Source: Tubulanus polymorphus
Lineage: Eukaryota; Nemertea; Palaeonemertea; Tubulaniformes; Tubulanidae
Direction: 5' to 3'
Length of the DNA stretch: 64,000 nt
Assembly: GCF_964204645.1 (NCBI RefSeq)
Contig: NC_134036.1
Coordinates: 9,472,704 to 9,536,703, forward strand
In this document: positions 1-11,421 of the stretch, piece after piece
How positions within the stretch are numbered: the stretch's first letter is position 1
Layout: each line of letters opens with the position of its first letter
Notes under the pieces: generated by a model
The model's database searches: none
What the model was told of the DNA's origin: nothing
What the model saw: only the letters and a program-made list of their open reading frames with translations
Translations under genes and position numbers: made by a program

Positions 1-147
1 ACCCACTTATCAAGACTTATGCAGAGGCTAGATATTATTTTGGCAACAATTAATATGTTAAGAAAATATATATACCTCTGTGCTTCTCGAGAAAATCATC
101 TTCTGAATTATTCTCGGAAGAATCAGCTAACGATATGAAGTAAATGT

Positions 148-1550
148 TTATAAAATTGAGGGAATGACAGCAATGTTTGTCTTGTCTTCTGTTGAGGGAA
201 TAATGTAAACATATAATACATTGTACATAATTGAGAGTTTACACTCAAACAGGTAATAAGTGATAAGCTGAATTATTCCACCTTCAATGTTTAGGGATGA
301 TGTTATAGGGAATTTTGCAATACTACGTAATCTATTCATTTCAAGCTTAACTAAGTCACTAACTTTAATTTTCTGTTCATTGAGGTCTAGTATATGTAGT
401 CCTGACAGTTTAGTGGCACGACTTAGAGCTACATAGTGCAAGTGAGATTCTGCTCTACCAGATAAGTCCACAACTACCTGATCTAATGTAGACCCCTGGG
501 CCCTATGTACTGTTTTCGCCGCTGAAGCACGCAAGGGAAATTGTATTCTGTCGACTGTAGCATTACGTGATCGACCAACTTGTAAAGACTTTTTAACTGG
601 CATTATCGGAGTCCAGTTAGCAAAGGTAAGCTGCTTCTGTAGCTGCATTGTTTTGCGATCGTCTGAAGGTATTAATGAAATGATTGTTTTAGCTGCTGCC
701 GAAGTAACATTAGAAGAGACATTATCACGAGCCTGAATGACATATCTTTCTAAGCCAGAAGTTTCATGAATCAAATTGTTATGATATTGTACTTTACTGT
801 TTGTTATATAAAGATGTGGTAGTTTATGTAGTTCTGGAGCAGAAGCGTTTGCTAGTCGAGTCTTTAGAAGTTTAATATCTTGATTTGTATGATTACCTTC
901 ACGTAGACGATTCTGCAAATTTGCTAATGGAAGACATTCTTTTTGGCGCACAATTTCATGGAGTTCATACATTTTGAACAGATCTTTCCATAAATTACAG
1001 GCCAATGAACCATAATTTTGGTTTAAATCTTCAAATAAATATCCGTCCATAACGGGCTTCAGCTGATATAAGTCGCCCACACACAAGACAGACACTCCAC
1101 CAAAAGGTGTAGCTAAACCCGTTATTTCTTGTAAACGTTTGTGTAGGACATAAAACATCTTTTTTCCTACCATCGAAACTTCATCAATAATCAACAAGCT
1201 AAGATCACCTAAAGCACATCTGAGGTTATTAAGTTTTTCTGACTGAAGGGGTTGCCATGCCAGCGCTTGGTTTGGCAATATTTTAAACGCAGAGTGAATT
1301 GTAGAACCGTTAATATTGAAAGCTGCTTTTCCAGTGGGTGCTACCATCATTACTTTTGTTTTAGTGTAATCACTTCCTGCTCGAGTATTGTAGAATTTAA
1401 TCACAGCTTGATTTACTGCATGAATGAATCTGCTTTTTCCTACACCTCCAGCACCAGAAAGGAAGACATGAAATGGCTCAACAGAAGTTTTGACTAGATG
1501 CAGTATCTCTAAAAAAACAATTTTTGAGATTTGTTTAAAGAATTAAGTAG
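148..1550 (-). pseudogene. Helitron Pif1-family helicase domain, frameshifted
   Basis: This is the SF1B helicase part of the Helitron protein, which unwinds DNA during rolling-circle transposition. Walker A (GAGGVGKS) is encoded at about 1465-1440, just upstream of the longest open stretch (1404-148, reported with a GTG start that is not a real start). Walker B appears as LLIIDEVSMV, a later motif as GDLYQL, and the C-terminal motifs as TVHRAQGSTLD and HYVALSRA. The frame stays open above 1404 to about 1545, where a TAA is reached; the expected upstream sequence continues in a neighbouring frame, with a 7-T run at about 1511-1517 as the likely slip site. The N-terminal Met is therefore artificial and the piece is the tail of the Rep-helicase protein. 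Confidence 0.85.
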
Positions 1551-1775
1551 GGACAAGTATTCTTGTTCTTCAAGTTCATTTTGGATGTAGTTCTCTTCTT
1601 GACTTGCACACCCAATGCCAAAATCCAAAGCAAGATCAGTTGTAGCATATTCCCGATGCGTTGGATGTAGAGAAGCATAATATGCACTATCACTGTCTCC
1701 ATTTTCTTCTGCATTTAATTGTTGAGTATTTGGGGCAAGTATATCCCAACTATCCTCTAATTCCTGAATTTCACC

Positions 1776-3807
1776 TCAATTTGCAATCGCAAAATCTAAC
1801 TCCAGTGAAGCAGGTTCCAAGGCAGTCATGTTTCTTTTTATGACATCTAAATGGTGTTGATAATTAGCTTTGTAATCATTATATGGGGATAATAGATCTG
1901 ACTCTTTAATCCATGGGGTATACAACATTAATTTTTCTCGATAAAAATTATCAGGATCAATTTCTTCACTGAAGCGGACATATCTGAGAATCTTAGCTTT
2001 AGTGCGTTTCTTCAATTCTGTAGAATTCTGTAAGTTTGCTTCAGAGATGTTTTTCATCAAGTCATCATGGTTGAGTATCAAATCATCCTCAGTTTGTTGT
2101 TCTTCAAGAGGATATCCATCATCAGTGATATTTACATTTTTTTTTCTTTTCTATTTCTTAGAGATATCATACCAAGCTGCAAATTCTGCAAGGCATTTAT
2201 CTTTCGTCTGCAATGGGCGTTTTGTGTAGCGTTCGATTAATCCACCATACCGAATATTTATGTCATCATCTTTCATTTTATCAATGATATCTGATGGTTT
2301 TAGCAAATGAACCCTTTGGTCTGGGTGTGATGTATTTATGAATACAAAAGATCTTGATGATTTTCTCAATGGCATTTGCGGAAGTAAATACACAGGTTCT
2401 TGGGCTGAAATGTCGATGTTGTTCAATAATTTATTGCCAATAGCTCTCACCTGCTATTTGATATCAGAATTTGTATATAACGCTTCTTCACATGCTTGTC
2501 TCATTAGCTGGCTTGTTCCTTTTTGGCTTTTGGACAAATATGATGCTACATACACAGCACATGAATATACATCTAATATGAATTGGATATCAATGTTAGC
2601 CTGCCAAGCATTTAAGATAACATAATTATACCCGTTGACGTAACATTGAGAGCGATTACGTCTAAGAAACACAGTTGCAGTATGGAGTTGACTTCTTAAT
2701 GCTAAAAGATATTCACTTTCAGACAGAGAAAGGTTCTCCAAAAACTGTTCATATGTTTGAGATTCATCATCACACTTGTCATTCAATTTGGTTTTGATTT
2801 GGTCATATATACGAAAGTGGTGCAACTCGTCTTTCTTGGGCATCTCTTTATCCAGAAGTGTGAGAATACAAGTGTTCTTCATAGGGGGTTTGGGAAATCC
2901 AAAACGGCATTTTGTTTTGCTGCCAATTTTTCTTTTACAGGCAAAGGAATGTTTATGGATTTGTAGGTTGATTAAATCACCAACTGCAGAGCTGTCATTG
3001 TTCTGACATGATATTAGTGTGTCAATGAACTCTGTCACCTTAGTATCTGGGTCTTTACCGAAGACAGGTGCATTGTGAAACCATACCAACATGTGGACAT
3101 GTGGTGATCCACGATGCTGAAACTCAATTCGATAAAAGAAATCTTTTGCAGTTCCAAGTGAAGTAAACTTTGAAAACAGAATATGTTTCATAAAACATTG
3201 TACCTGGTAATCGAAGTGCCGTGCACAGGTGACCGGGTCACTTTGAATTAAACGATATTTTGTTTTCCAACTGAATTTTCTAATTTCTTCATCAGTATAA
3301 ATTCTAAGGTCAATTATTTCACCAAGGATCCTTAGTAAATGTATCCATCTCGTCTCAGCTGCACTCAAAGTAAGAAAGACAGTAGCTGGTCCAAGTTGAC
3401 GGATCATGGCAAACAAATCCTTCTTTGCCTGTTCAAAATAGGCGGGAGAACCACGGATAGTTTTTAGTAACCTGGATCCTTCGTTGAGATTAACTAAAGC
3501 ATTACTTTGACCACCTTTAACATCTTAAGCAGTTATAGTAGCACCATTTGTTTTATACTTTCTTACAGCCAGCTGAACTTTATCAAGAAGCATTTTCATT
3601 TGCAGTTTTTTGGTCTTAAAAAACAAATTATCAACAGAATTACTTACACGCCTGTCACTACGTCGTACCTCAGATTTACAGAGCTCACTGTAAAACACTT
3701 GTGTTTGAGAGAGTTCATCTAACTTTCGAGCTTGGCCGCAAAATATACCAGGGAATGCTAATTCTACTGCATATTTGTCTTGAAATATACTTTTAGGTCT
3801 ATTCCTC
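1776..3807 (-). pseudogene. Helitron HUH Rep region (Helitron_like_N), broken
   Basis: The piece at 3416-2454 holds the HUH endonuclease: the two-His motif is HRGSPHVHMLVW, followed by a Cys/His zinc-binding stretch, and the catalytic-Tyr region reads VASYLSKSQKG. These nick and join DNA in rolling-circle transposition. The frame continues through 2450-2151 (PVYLLPQMPLR...SRSFVFINT) and 2081-1776, separated by a shift and stops. Upstream, 3780-3720 encodes the conserved KYAVELAFPGIF stretch, and the frame runs to 3804-3807 where the LTR-like insertion begins. Several frame breaks make it non-functional. The family assignment is firm because motif order and spacing match animal Helitrons. Confidence 0.85.
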
Positions 3808-4543
3808 TGTGGCGAAAATTGTCAATATCTGGGGTGGGTTTGACCACAAAATGTCGGTCTTTGGTGAAATTATATTATGTATTTCGGAATGGCCTTAAGC
3901 CGTTCTTTTCTCATTGTTTCTTTTTAGATGTACGTATTCCGGGATGGGGCTGGGTGTTCTGCGGCGATGTTTCGGGATCTTTTCGGCTCAATTTCAATCT
4001 GACAGATTTTTGGCAGTCCTGTCAGATTCCAATTTCACGACCTGGGCAGGCCCCCGCGGTGTTGGCCACGCCACATCGCGGTGACATTAGCGATTTTTCG
4101 GCGCCTGTCCAGGCCATTCTTTTATCCTCCACCTACCTATTAGTGTGTGTTCTCCTTTTTATATTCGAGACCCAACTTCTTTGATTTTGGGCCGTTTTGG
4201 TTCCGTCTCGTCGCCGGAGAATTCTCCAGCCCTGCTCGTGTTTACGCTCGTTTTTACGACGCCGTTCGCTGGCGCCGCCTCACTTCCGTGAGAGCGTTTT
4301 CGCGGTGGTGCGGTTAACTCCGGTTTATTTTTAGTAAATATCTCCGTATCGGTCTTATAGTCGTCATTTTTTCGCGTTAATCTTAAAATATTATAGAACT
4401 TAATTCTATTTCTCGCGTATGAAGTCTTTATTTAGGGTTTTATCATTCGTCACGGTCGAATGATTTCGCGTGCTCTACTTTGTCCGCGGATCGTATCACT
4501 GCTCGTCACGCTTGACCAATCACCGCGTGCGTTGACCGCATGA

Positions 4544-4560
4544 AAACTATAAATTTGGCG
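4544..4560 (+). promoter_or_regulatory. TATA-like box in the LTR-like insertion
   Basis: ACTATAAATTTGG sits near the middle of the insertion, before a GC-rich stretch. It could be the core promoter of an LTR. It is an isolated motif match. Confidence 0.3.
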
Positions 4561-5142
4561 CAATCGCGCTCATTGGCAACTTGGCTCTGGCAGAGCCACA
4601 TTAGAAACTCTTCTTGCTGCCTCTTCACCGTTTTACGAATCGGACGCTGTAAATCGTACAGATCATGTAAGAAGACAATTTTACTCTCTAGTTAAGACAC
4701 GGGCCTCCGGGTCGTCTGACCCCGGGATCGCTGCAGTGGTTTTTGACATCCCGCCCTCAGTGAGTCCCGAGTGCCGACGCACCCGGGGGTCGTGTAGTCG
4801 TCGGCCATGGGCTGCCGATAAACTCGTCACTTACAATCCTGTAAATATTGTAAATTCTCCGTCAGTTCATCGTCTGTTTAAATTCAATCCTCTGACGATG
4901 CCAACTTAACGCTCTCGTCGCTGTAATTAGTAATAGTAATAATAATAGTATGGTAGGCCTATATCTTCTGTGCTATTTCCGTAATTTTACTCCGAGATGT
5001 CGTTTCTGCTGACCATGAAAATCACCTGTATTCAGTAACTCCTTTTTCGAACGAACGCGCGGTCGTTTCATCTTCTTGACGTCGCCTCTGAATTTCGACT
5101 CTTTGAGTTCGCGTCACCGACATTTTGAATTTGGCGCGCAGT

Positions 5143-5496
5143 CGTTGATTAACGACAACGCTCGTCGTTAACTATTTGACGCTCCGTCGTATAATTCTTA
5201 TCGTTGATTGAAGACAACGCTCGTCGTTAACTATTTGACGCTCCGTCGTATAATTCTTATCGTTGATTAACGACAACGCTCGTCGTTAACTATTTGACGC
5301 TCCGTCGTATAATTCATATCGTTGATTAACGACCACGCTCGTCGTTAACTATTTGACGCTCCGTCGTATAATTCTTATCGTTGATTGAAGACAACGCTCG
5401 TCGTTAACTATTTGACGCTCCGTCGTATAATTCTTATCGTTGATTAACGACAACGCTCGTCGTTAACTACTTGACGCTCCGTCGTTAACATCTTAA
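5143..5496. repeat. 59-bp minisatellite, six units plus a partial seventh
   Basis: Units start at 5143, 5202, 5261, 5320, 5379 and 5438, exactly 59 bp apart, with a diverged partial copy to about 5520. Each contains a CG-rich inverted motif (ACGACAACGCTCGTCGTTAA) and GACGCTCCGTCG. Two unit types, TTAACGAC and TTGAAGAC, alternate with each other, which suggests a higher-order 118-bp repeat. Confidence 0.95.
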
Positions 5497-6431
5497 TCGT
5501 TGATTACGTAGCTTCGACGCTCGTTTACTGAGACCTAAGTGATATTAGATACACACCGGAGTCCGCCGCGCCACCGCTTCTATTTGACGTTCGGTCGTCT
5601 CCTTTGTATGCTACCGTACATTGACTGTACCAAGGCTTTGCAAGCCATGAAGGGCACATTCTTTTTATATATCGAAATGTAAATAATCAAGGTGTTTTGC
5701 GTGTGGACATGATGTCCCCTTGGCATCAAGAACGATGAACTTTGTATTATAAGAAAATATATATATTTAATAATTCGTACTACATTCCAATCAAACTTCG
5801 AATCTTGCGTTTATTTGATTCGCCGGCACTGGAGGGAAGGACGAGGATTTCTGTTTGTTTTCCTGCTGCATCAAACCCATTTAGTTCTACGTGAGGATCG
5901 TTCCCCTATTGACCGTCGCTACGGACAACACTTATGCATACGACTAGTTTGACAGATCTGGCATGAGTCGCAATTAGCTCCTGAGATGACGGGGGACAGC
6001 TGTGCGAGAGGGCACTTGGAATGGGGGTAGCCATATCCGCCGAGTAATCAACACTGCGAGTTTCGTCCGAGGAAAGCCCCTAAAGCGGATTACTCTGAGG
6101 AGAGCGGGTTGGGGGGTCTGTATTGGCCACACAGATTAAGGCTACGTGGAGTAGGGAGGCGACTGTTTGGAGGAGAGCGTACTGCTTAAGCGCCCTTTTT
6201 AGCGACATTTTTTAATAGAGGAACCGATTCTACATGTTTTATATCATTTACTTTCCTGGGGAAGACAAGAGTCTCCTTGCCGTATTCACTACCCGAGTGC
6301 GGTCGACCCAGGCGGACCCGTGTAGCGAGCGCCCCGGCACAGCAGAGTGACTACGACTACGCTACCTATGGACAACAGCAGTCACTACCTGAATTACTAT
6401 TTTTTTCTATGTTTACACTACAACCGCTACA

Positions 6432-7364
6432 CCTCTCACCTGGAGCCAAGTTGTAGACAAGTCCCCGCTCAGTGTCCCCAAGGAAGTCAGGTGCAGTCAA
6501 CAATGTGTCACAAATGCCAGCTATATCTTCAGAATCATCCTTATTGTCGTTTAAATATAGGTCAGGCTGACTGGTGTCTGTTACGCTTATATCTGTTTCT
6601 GTCTCGTTTGGAATGATATCCCATTCTCTATCATATTGAATACCCATAAGTTTATAACAGTCTCGATTTGAACATAACCATTCGGCAGCTTTTCGTACAC
6701 GCTCAGGCCGTACGTTCTCTGTGGCTTCTTCCGATCTATTTTTGAAGTTTTCTCTTGAGCTGTATTTTTATTGTAGCATCATCATGCTCCATCCTTGGTA
6801 ATGATGTAACAGTCTGGACAATGTCTGCGGGTACATTCACAACATTACCTTTCAGCTTAAACTGACGACCACAAGATGCCTCTTGAATTTTCATGAATGG
6901 CAATCTAGGAGATACAAGTCGCAATTCAAGTGGCTTGAGATCCTTTAATTCATCAGGAATTGGTGGAAATTGTAACCCATTATTGATAGAGCATGGGGGT
7001 ATTTTTCCAGCTGATATGTACTTAAAACATGTTAGACAAACCCATTCAATGCCCCCAACGCTTGTAATGCACTGTATACATATAATAACTGTATACATAG
7101 ATCAGAGTTAATGTCTCTTAATGTTTTAGCCCTTTTAACAGAATGTTGATAATACATTTGATCACAAGATGAACAAATGTACAATGGACCATGTTTAATA
7201 GCATCATGATATCTTTCAATCAAAACTTGGGCAAAAACTTCACTACTGACTTCGAGAGAACATTCATTAAGTTCACCACATCCATCAAGAACAGGTTTAT
7301 TTAAACATGGATTTAAAAATGAAACAAGTTCATCTGATACAGTTGATGGCTTCGCTGATATCAT
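6432..7364 (-). pseudogene. Helitron DUF6570-type region, frameshifted
   Basis: Two overlapping frames (7364-7032 and 7098-6736) plus 6736-6432 encode the region that precedes the Rep domain in many animal Helitrons. Cys pairs appear in YICSSCDQMYY and WVCLTCFKYISAGKIP, followed by GLQFPPIPDELKDLKPLE and GNVVNVPADIVQTVTSLPR, the conserved core. The end at 6440-6432 reads into an APGE-type motif that resumes at 3807 beyond the LTR-like insertion. A frameshift near 7050 and a stop near 6730 break it. DUF6570 has no established function; its presence here is typical of the transposon. Confidence 0.8.
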
Positions 7365-8235
7365 TTTGGGGATGCATTATACATATGTTTGGAATCAGAA
7401 TTTCTGGTCAAATGTAAATTCTCATAAGTAAAATATGAAGCTATGTTTTTTTGCATCATATGTTCACACGTGTCAGATGATGTGTTTCCAGTATCCACAA
7501 GAAAACAAACTGGTGTTAATTCATAAAATTGATCGTGTAACTGTAGTGCTAAAGCCAACTGCTGCAAATATTTAGCAACATCATCCAAACTGAAAAATGT
7601 CAACATGACAGCTTTTCCATCTGAAATTGGCAAACCAGAGATATTTCTCGAATGAGAATCAAAGATATAATAGTTGTTATCTTTACAGCATATAGCTGAT
7701 GTGTAGCCACCAACAACAGCATAATATCTAGCTTCTGAAAGGGAATTCTGGTTGATGTTAAAAAGCTTGAGTCAGATTTTTCAAAGCAAGAGAGCAGAGC
7801 TGAATAAAGAGACACACATGGTGGATCTTGGATGACAACATTTGGAATGCCAAAATAGGGTTGATCATGCGAAAATGTTAGTGTTCTCTTGTTAAGTGAG
7901 AAACTAGATGGTAGGTCTTCCACCGTAAGATATTGATGTACTGTACCAATGCATAAATTCTGATACACATTTGATCCTGAAATCAAAATATCATCCAAAT
8001 CTTTTGTTTGTAATGAATTTGGTGCAGTGTCATTCACTGAGAGAATATATACATAACAACACGCAACGCACTGCTTTCCAGCTGCATCAGAAAAAATATC
8101 TGATCCCTGGTGAACAGAAGCTTGAAGAATAGTATTGCTTCTCCTTTGCTTGTTCCTTATTGGGAGATGAATTCTGAATAAGTAACGAAAATTGAACCGG
8201 TAAAGTCGAAAATCTGAATAAGGAACAAGGAACAA
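7361..8235 (-). pseudogene. Helitron N-terminal OTU/peptidase-like region, frameshifted
   Basis: The frame 8235-7600 encodes a region starting about residue 42 with QGSDIFSDAAGKQCVACC, a Cys-containing motif at the front of the OTU-like or SUMO-protease-like module found in many animal Helitron polyproteins. A neighbouring frame from about 7700 carries YIFDSHSRN, the matching Asp-Ser-His motif, and continues through 7633-7361. A shift near 7640 separates them. The first about 35 residues of the 8235 frame are translated minisatellite and not part of the protein. The protease activity is inferred from motif similarity only. Confidence 0.6.
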
Positions 8236-8600
8236 GTTACTTGTTCCTTATTGGGCGGTGAATTCTGAATAAGTAACGAAAATTGAACCGGTAAAGACGA
8301 AAATCTGAATAAGTAATAAGTAACAAGTTACTTGTTCCTTATTGGGAGATCAATTCTCAATAAGTAACGAAAATTGAACCGGTAAAGTCGAAAATCTGAA
8401 TAAGGAACAAGTAACATGTTACTTGTTCCTTATTGGGAGATGAATTCTGAATAAGTAACAAGAAAATCTGAATAAGGAACAAGTAACATGTTACTTGTTC
8501 CTTATTGGGAGTTGAATTCTGAATAAGTAACAAGAAAATCTGAATAAGGAACAAGTAACATGTTACTTGTTCCTTATTGGGAGTTGAATTCTGAATAAGT
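8147..8600. repeat. Palindromic minisatellite at the Helitron upstream edge
   Basis: TTACTTGTTCCTTATTGGG (first copy TTGCTTG) recurs at 8147, 8237, 8328, 8419, 8491 and 8562, giving periods near 91, 91, 91, 72 and 71 bp; the shorter units lack an internal piece containing AATTGAACCGGTAAAG. In the last three units the core is a perfect 36-bp palindrome centred on CATG (arms AATAAGGAACAAGTAAC). Open frames here are only translated repeat. Confidence 0.9.
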
Positions 8601-8659
8601 AACGGAATAAGGAATAAGGAACAAGTAATGAACTTCACTGGGGTTAAATCGGATGACAT

Positions 8660-10244
8660 CTTTTGACAACTTTCCTACTTTTGAAGTGGGAACTGCATTG
8701 ATACATCATGGCGGCCGCCGATACGTGCCACCACGTGAATCAATCAAGCATGCAACGGCCGGCCCCCCTCATTCGACAGAGTTTCTCTGTTCATTACCAA
8801 ACGGAAAAGGGAAGCAAATGTAGAAACTAGGCCTAGACATAAGTAGCGTGTCACATAAGGCCTAATGAATATCATTCGAAGCCAAATTTAGCGGATATTT
8901 CTGTTCTTGCTCATTAATCCCCAACATCACTCACCTTTTTTTGACAATATGGCGCGTCCTGCTCACTGCGACTGCTTACTGTCGCAGATGAAGAATTTGT
9001 CATTGCGCACAAAATAGTTCCACGAAAACGTGGGACTAAAACAACCATAAATCATGTCTGTTTGATACCATTTTTATTCTACTACGTGCATCTTAAAATA
9101 TAACTCAATGGGAAGGGAACATTTCGTATTTCAATCCATTTTAGACCTTCAGAAATCTTCTTACGTCATCATTGGCAGCATGTGATGTGCGATGTAATGA
9201 ACGAGTGATGTCATGAAATCGATACGGGGGAATTTCTTCAAGAGGGCACAGCAAAAATTATGCCACCATTTTTGACCAGATTAAATCACAACCTGGAGAC
9301 ACCCTTTTTAAAGTAGAATTTGAAGAAACTTTTCACTAACTGACTTTAAAACAACATTAAACGTCTGTCAACCAAATCGGACGTGACGGTCGGAGGAATA
9401 TTCCTCCCAAGGTCAATTTTCACAACAGCGGTCCTCTTAATTGGTGACACTCAAAGAACGCGCGGCTCAGATTTCTATTGTGCGCCTATCGCGCGCTGCG
9501 CGTGAATCACTTACGTAATCGTTTCTGTAAATGTGAAGACCTCGGGGCATTATGTTCTCTAAAGCCCAATATTATCCCAAATTCCGGACTGTTAATAGGT
9601 TGATTTTACGGCAGAGTCGACATGTTTCAACAATTTTTAACTGTTCGTTTATGAATATTTGAGGACTTATGAACTAAAAATTAGTTAAATTTTTGATACA
9701 TTTTGAGAAAGTCACAAAACAGTTGAGACTGCGTTAGTTTTGAGAGGGACAACTTTGTAAGAAACATTTCATTTAAAAGGATAAATAAACAATTATGCTG
9801 AGATAAGTATGTTAACCTGTTGAGTGTCAAAATCATCCGTTAGAAGTACTGAAATATTATGTAAAATCAGGTCAAAACATATATTTAGTGTGTTTACAAC
9901 CTGTGTATTTGTAGATTTGAATCGCCGCTGTTTGTCAGATGCCATAGTGCTGTACTGAAAATAAACTATGTATATACGTTAAGTTCATCTCGCTGGTCGT
10001 AGTTTATTTCGCTAGTCCTGTCCACAGCTCAGCATCAGGCGCATCCAAATAAGTTGAATTCCATTCTCACCAGTCCAGATAGAACTATTCAACTACAACT
10101 CCGTCTGAATATTTAATGTTTAACTTTTCCATATCATCATAGAATATTCTAGAATATTAAACACGATAAAGATATTGGAGGAAAACCCTCACACTATCAA
10201 GGAAATAGTGTAATAAAAATATTGAACTTACCCCACGACCGCGC
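8660..10244. other. Intergenic, no gene seen
   Basis: I see no long frame, known domain or clear repeat in this stretch. It has a GC-rich patch around 8700-8770 and runs AT-rich afterwards. Confidence 0.6.
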
Positions 10245-10612
10245 GACCACAACCCATCCTCCCCCGGCAGGGATTCGAACCTGATGGCATCGAGATTGCC
10301 ACGGCACGAAACCCAGCCATAATCGACCGTGTGCGCAGACACATGCGCAGTTCAGATGATGGGATTTTTAGCCAATCAGAAATCCCGTTTTATTTTAGCC
10401 CGGGTTTTCCCATTTATAGTTCTTCCTTGAAATTTGCCTCAATGATTATACAACGAGCAATCTGATTGGTGCCGCCAGTTTTCGTTCGGAAAGCTGCGCA
10501 TGTACCTGCGCACCCGGTCTACTGATGCAGCGGTTCGTGCCGTGGCTGAGTGTAGCGATGCCATCAGGTTCGAGTCCCTGCAGAGGGAAGATGCCACAAC
10601 CACGCTCGTCAT
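10245..10612. repeat. Foldback repeat with tRNA-like (SINE-type) arms
   Basis: A left arm (about 10245-10350) and right arm (about 10485-10612) are inverted copies with mismatches. Each carries a tRNA-like B box (GGTTCGAATCC at about 10267-10277 on the minus strand, GGTTCGAGTCC at about 10567 on the plus strand). The plus arm also has an A-box-like TGGCTGAGTG at about 10542. The spacer is about 135 bp. This fits two opposed tRNA-derived SINE heads or a foldback element. It does not fold as a full tRNA. Confidence 0.65.
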
Positions 10613-11421
10613 TGTATGAGTGTACACACGCAGGCTTATGGCGAAATGAGTGTTACAAATTGAACCAGAGAAATATAGAATACCCATATATAATACCCGT
10701 TATTGTAACGTTCATAGAATATGAAAGATGTCGGCAGAGTGAAGGACACGAAGTACCTACCCTACCGGGGTTATATGAAACGCATTCGGTCGTGACAAGC
10801 ATCCACAAGTTAAGGCTAGGCGCAAGATTAAACTATGGCTCCAAGGTCTTTTAGTTCTGGAGTGTTATACACATTAACGGTAATTGTATTTTACTGAAGT
10901 GTTACCGGAATATGCGGATTTAAGTTGTAAGAATCTAACTATGAATCAATGATTAATGCTTGATTACATAACTTCATTTCTACAGCGGATTTTCAAACAG
11001 AAATATTTCTCGTCCATCTACAAAAAAAGCTTTGATAAACTTCTGTTTGTATTTGTGTGTTGCATACAAAAATGATCAACGAAAAGGAAAAGATTCAACA
11101 TAGGTAGAAAGAAAATTAAGATTTTCCAAACTGTTTTATTATATATTTGTAGCTGTATAACAATCGAATTTAATTAACTGAATATCACACTGTTACCAGG
11201 CCACAGAAAATACGGTTTCAAGTTGTATGACTTCGTGGGGTGGGGGATAAGGGGGAAGGGGATTATATTTAATGATTAAAAGGCTGCGGTTCATAGTAAC
11301 CATTTTACACTAATAGGTCCATTGAAACGATTTTCAAGGGCAGTGATTTCTTTATCAATATCCAATTCTCAAACAAAATGTCCTACTGTAAATCGATGTG
11401 AATAAAATTTTAAATCAGTGG

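Larger units (their letters stand above)
3808..6431. mobile_element. LTR-like insertion (solo LTR?) inside the Helitron, CCTC target duplication
   Basis: The inserted segment begins TGTGGCG and ends CGCTACA, so it is bounded by TG...CA with a short imperfect terminal inversion. It is flanked by CCTC at 3804-3807 and 6432-6435. Removing the insert and one CCTC makes the minus-strand Helitron frame continuous through a conserved APGE-type motif, which fixes both borders to the base. Inside there is no coding region; a TATA-like ACTATAAATT at about 4546 is followed by GC-rich, structured DNA, and a 59-bp tandem repeat lies at 5143-5496. These fit a long solo LTR left by recombination, but I have no second LTR to prove it. 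Length 2624 bp. Confidence 0.65.
1..8235 (-). mobile_element. Degenerate autonomous Helitron (rolling-circle transposon), 3' end outside window
   Basis: On the minus strand the pieces run in the usual animal Helitron order: an OTU/peptidase-like N-terminal region (8235-7361), a DUF6570-type region (7364-6640), the HUH replication initiator region (about 3807-1776) and a Pif1-type helicase (about 1550-148). Frameshifts and stops separate the pieces and an LTR-like element splits the frame at 3808-6431, so the copy is dead. No terminal hairpin or CTRRT end is seen in 1-147, so the 3' end probably lies outside. The 5' end should be near or beyond the palindromic minisatellite at 8147-8600. Confidence 0.85.

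Noticed and set aside
3780-4184. 134-codon plus-strand frame at the LTR-like element start
   Set aside because: It crosses the Helitron/insertion border, has no domain and reads noncoding LTR-type sequence.
5143-5496. Regular repeats resembling a CRISPR array
   Set aside because: Units are contiguous with no variable spacers, and the DNA is eukaryotic.
8357-8659. 100-codon minus-strand frame
   Set aside because: It is the palindromic minisatellite read in one frame; the same peptide repeats three times.
10260-10300. tRNA gene
   Set aside because: Only B-box and A-box-like motifs are present; no full cloverleaf or acceptor stem is formed, so it fits a SINE head.
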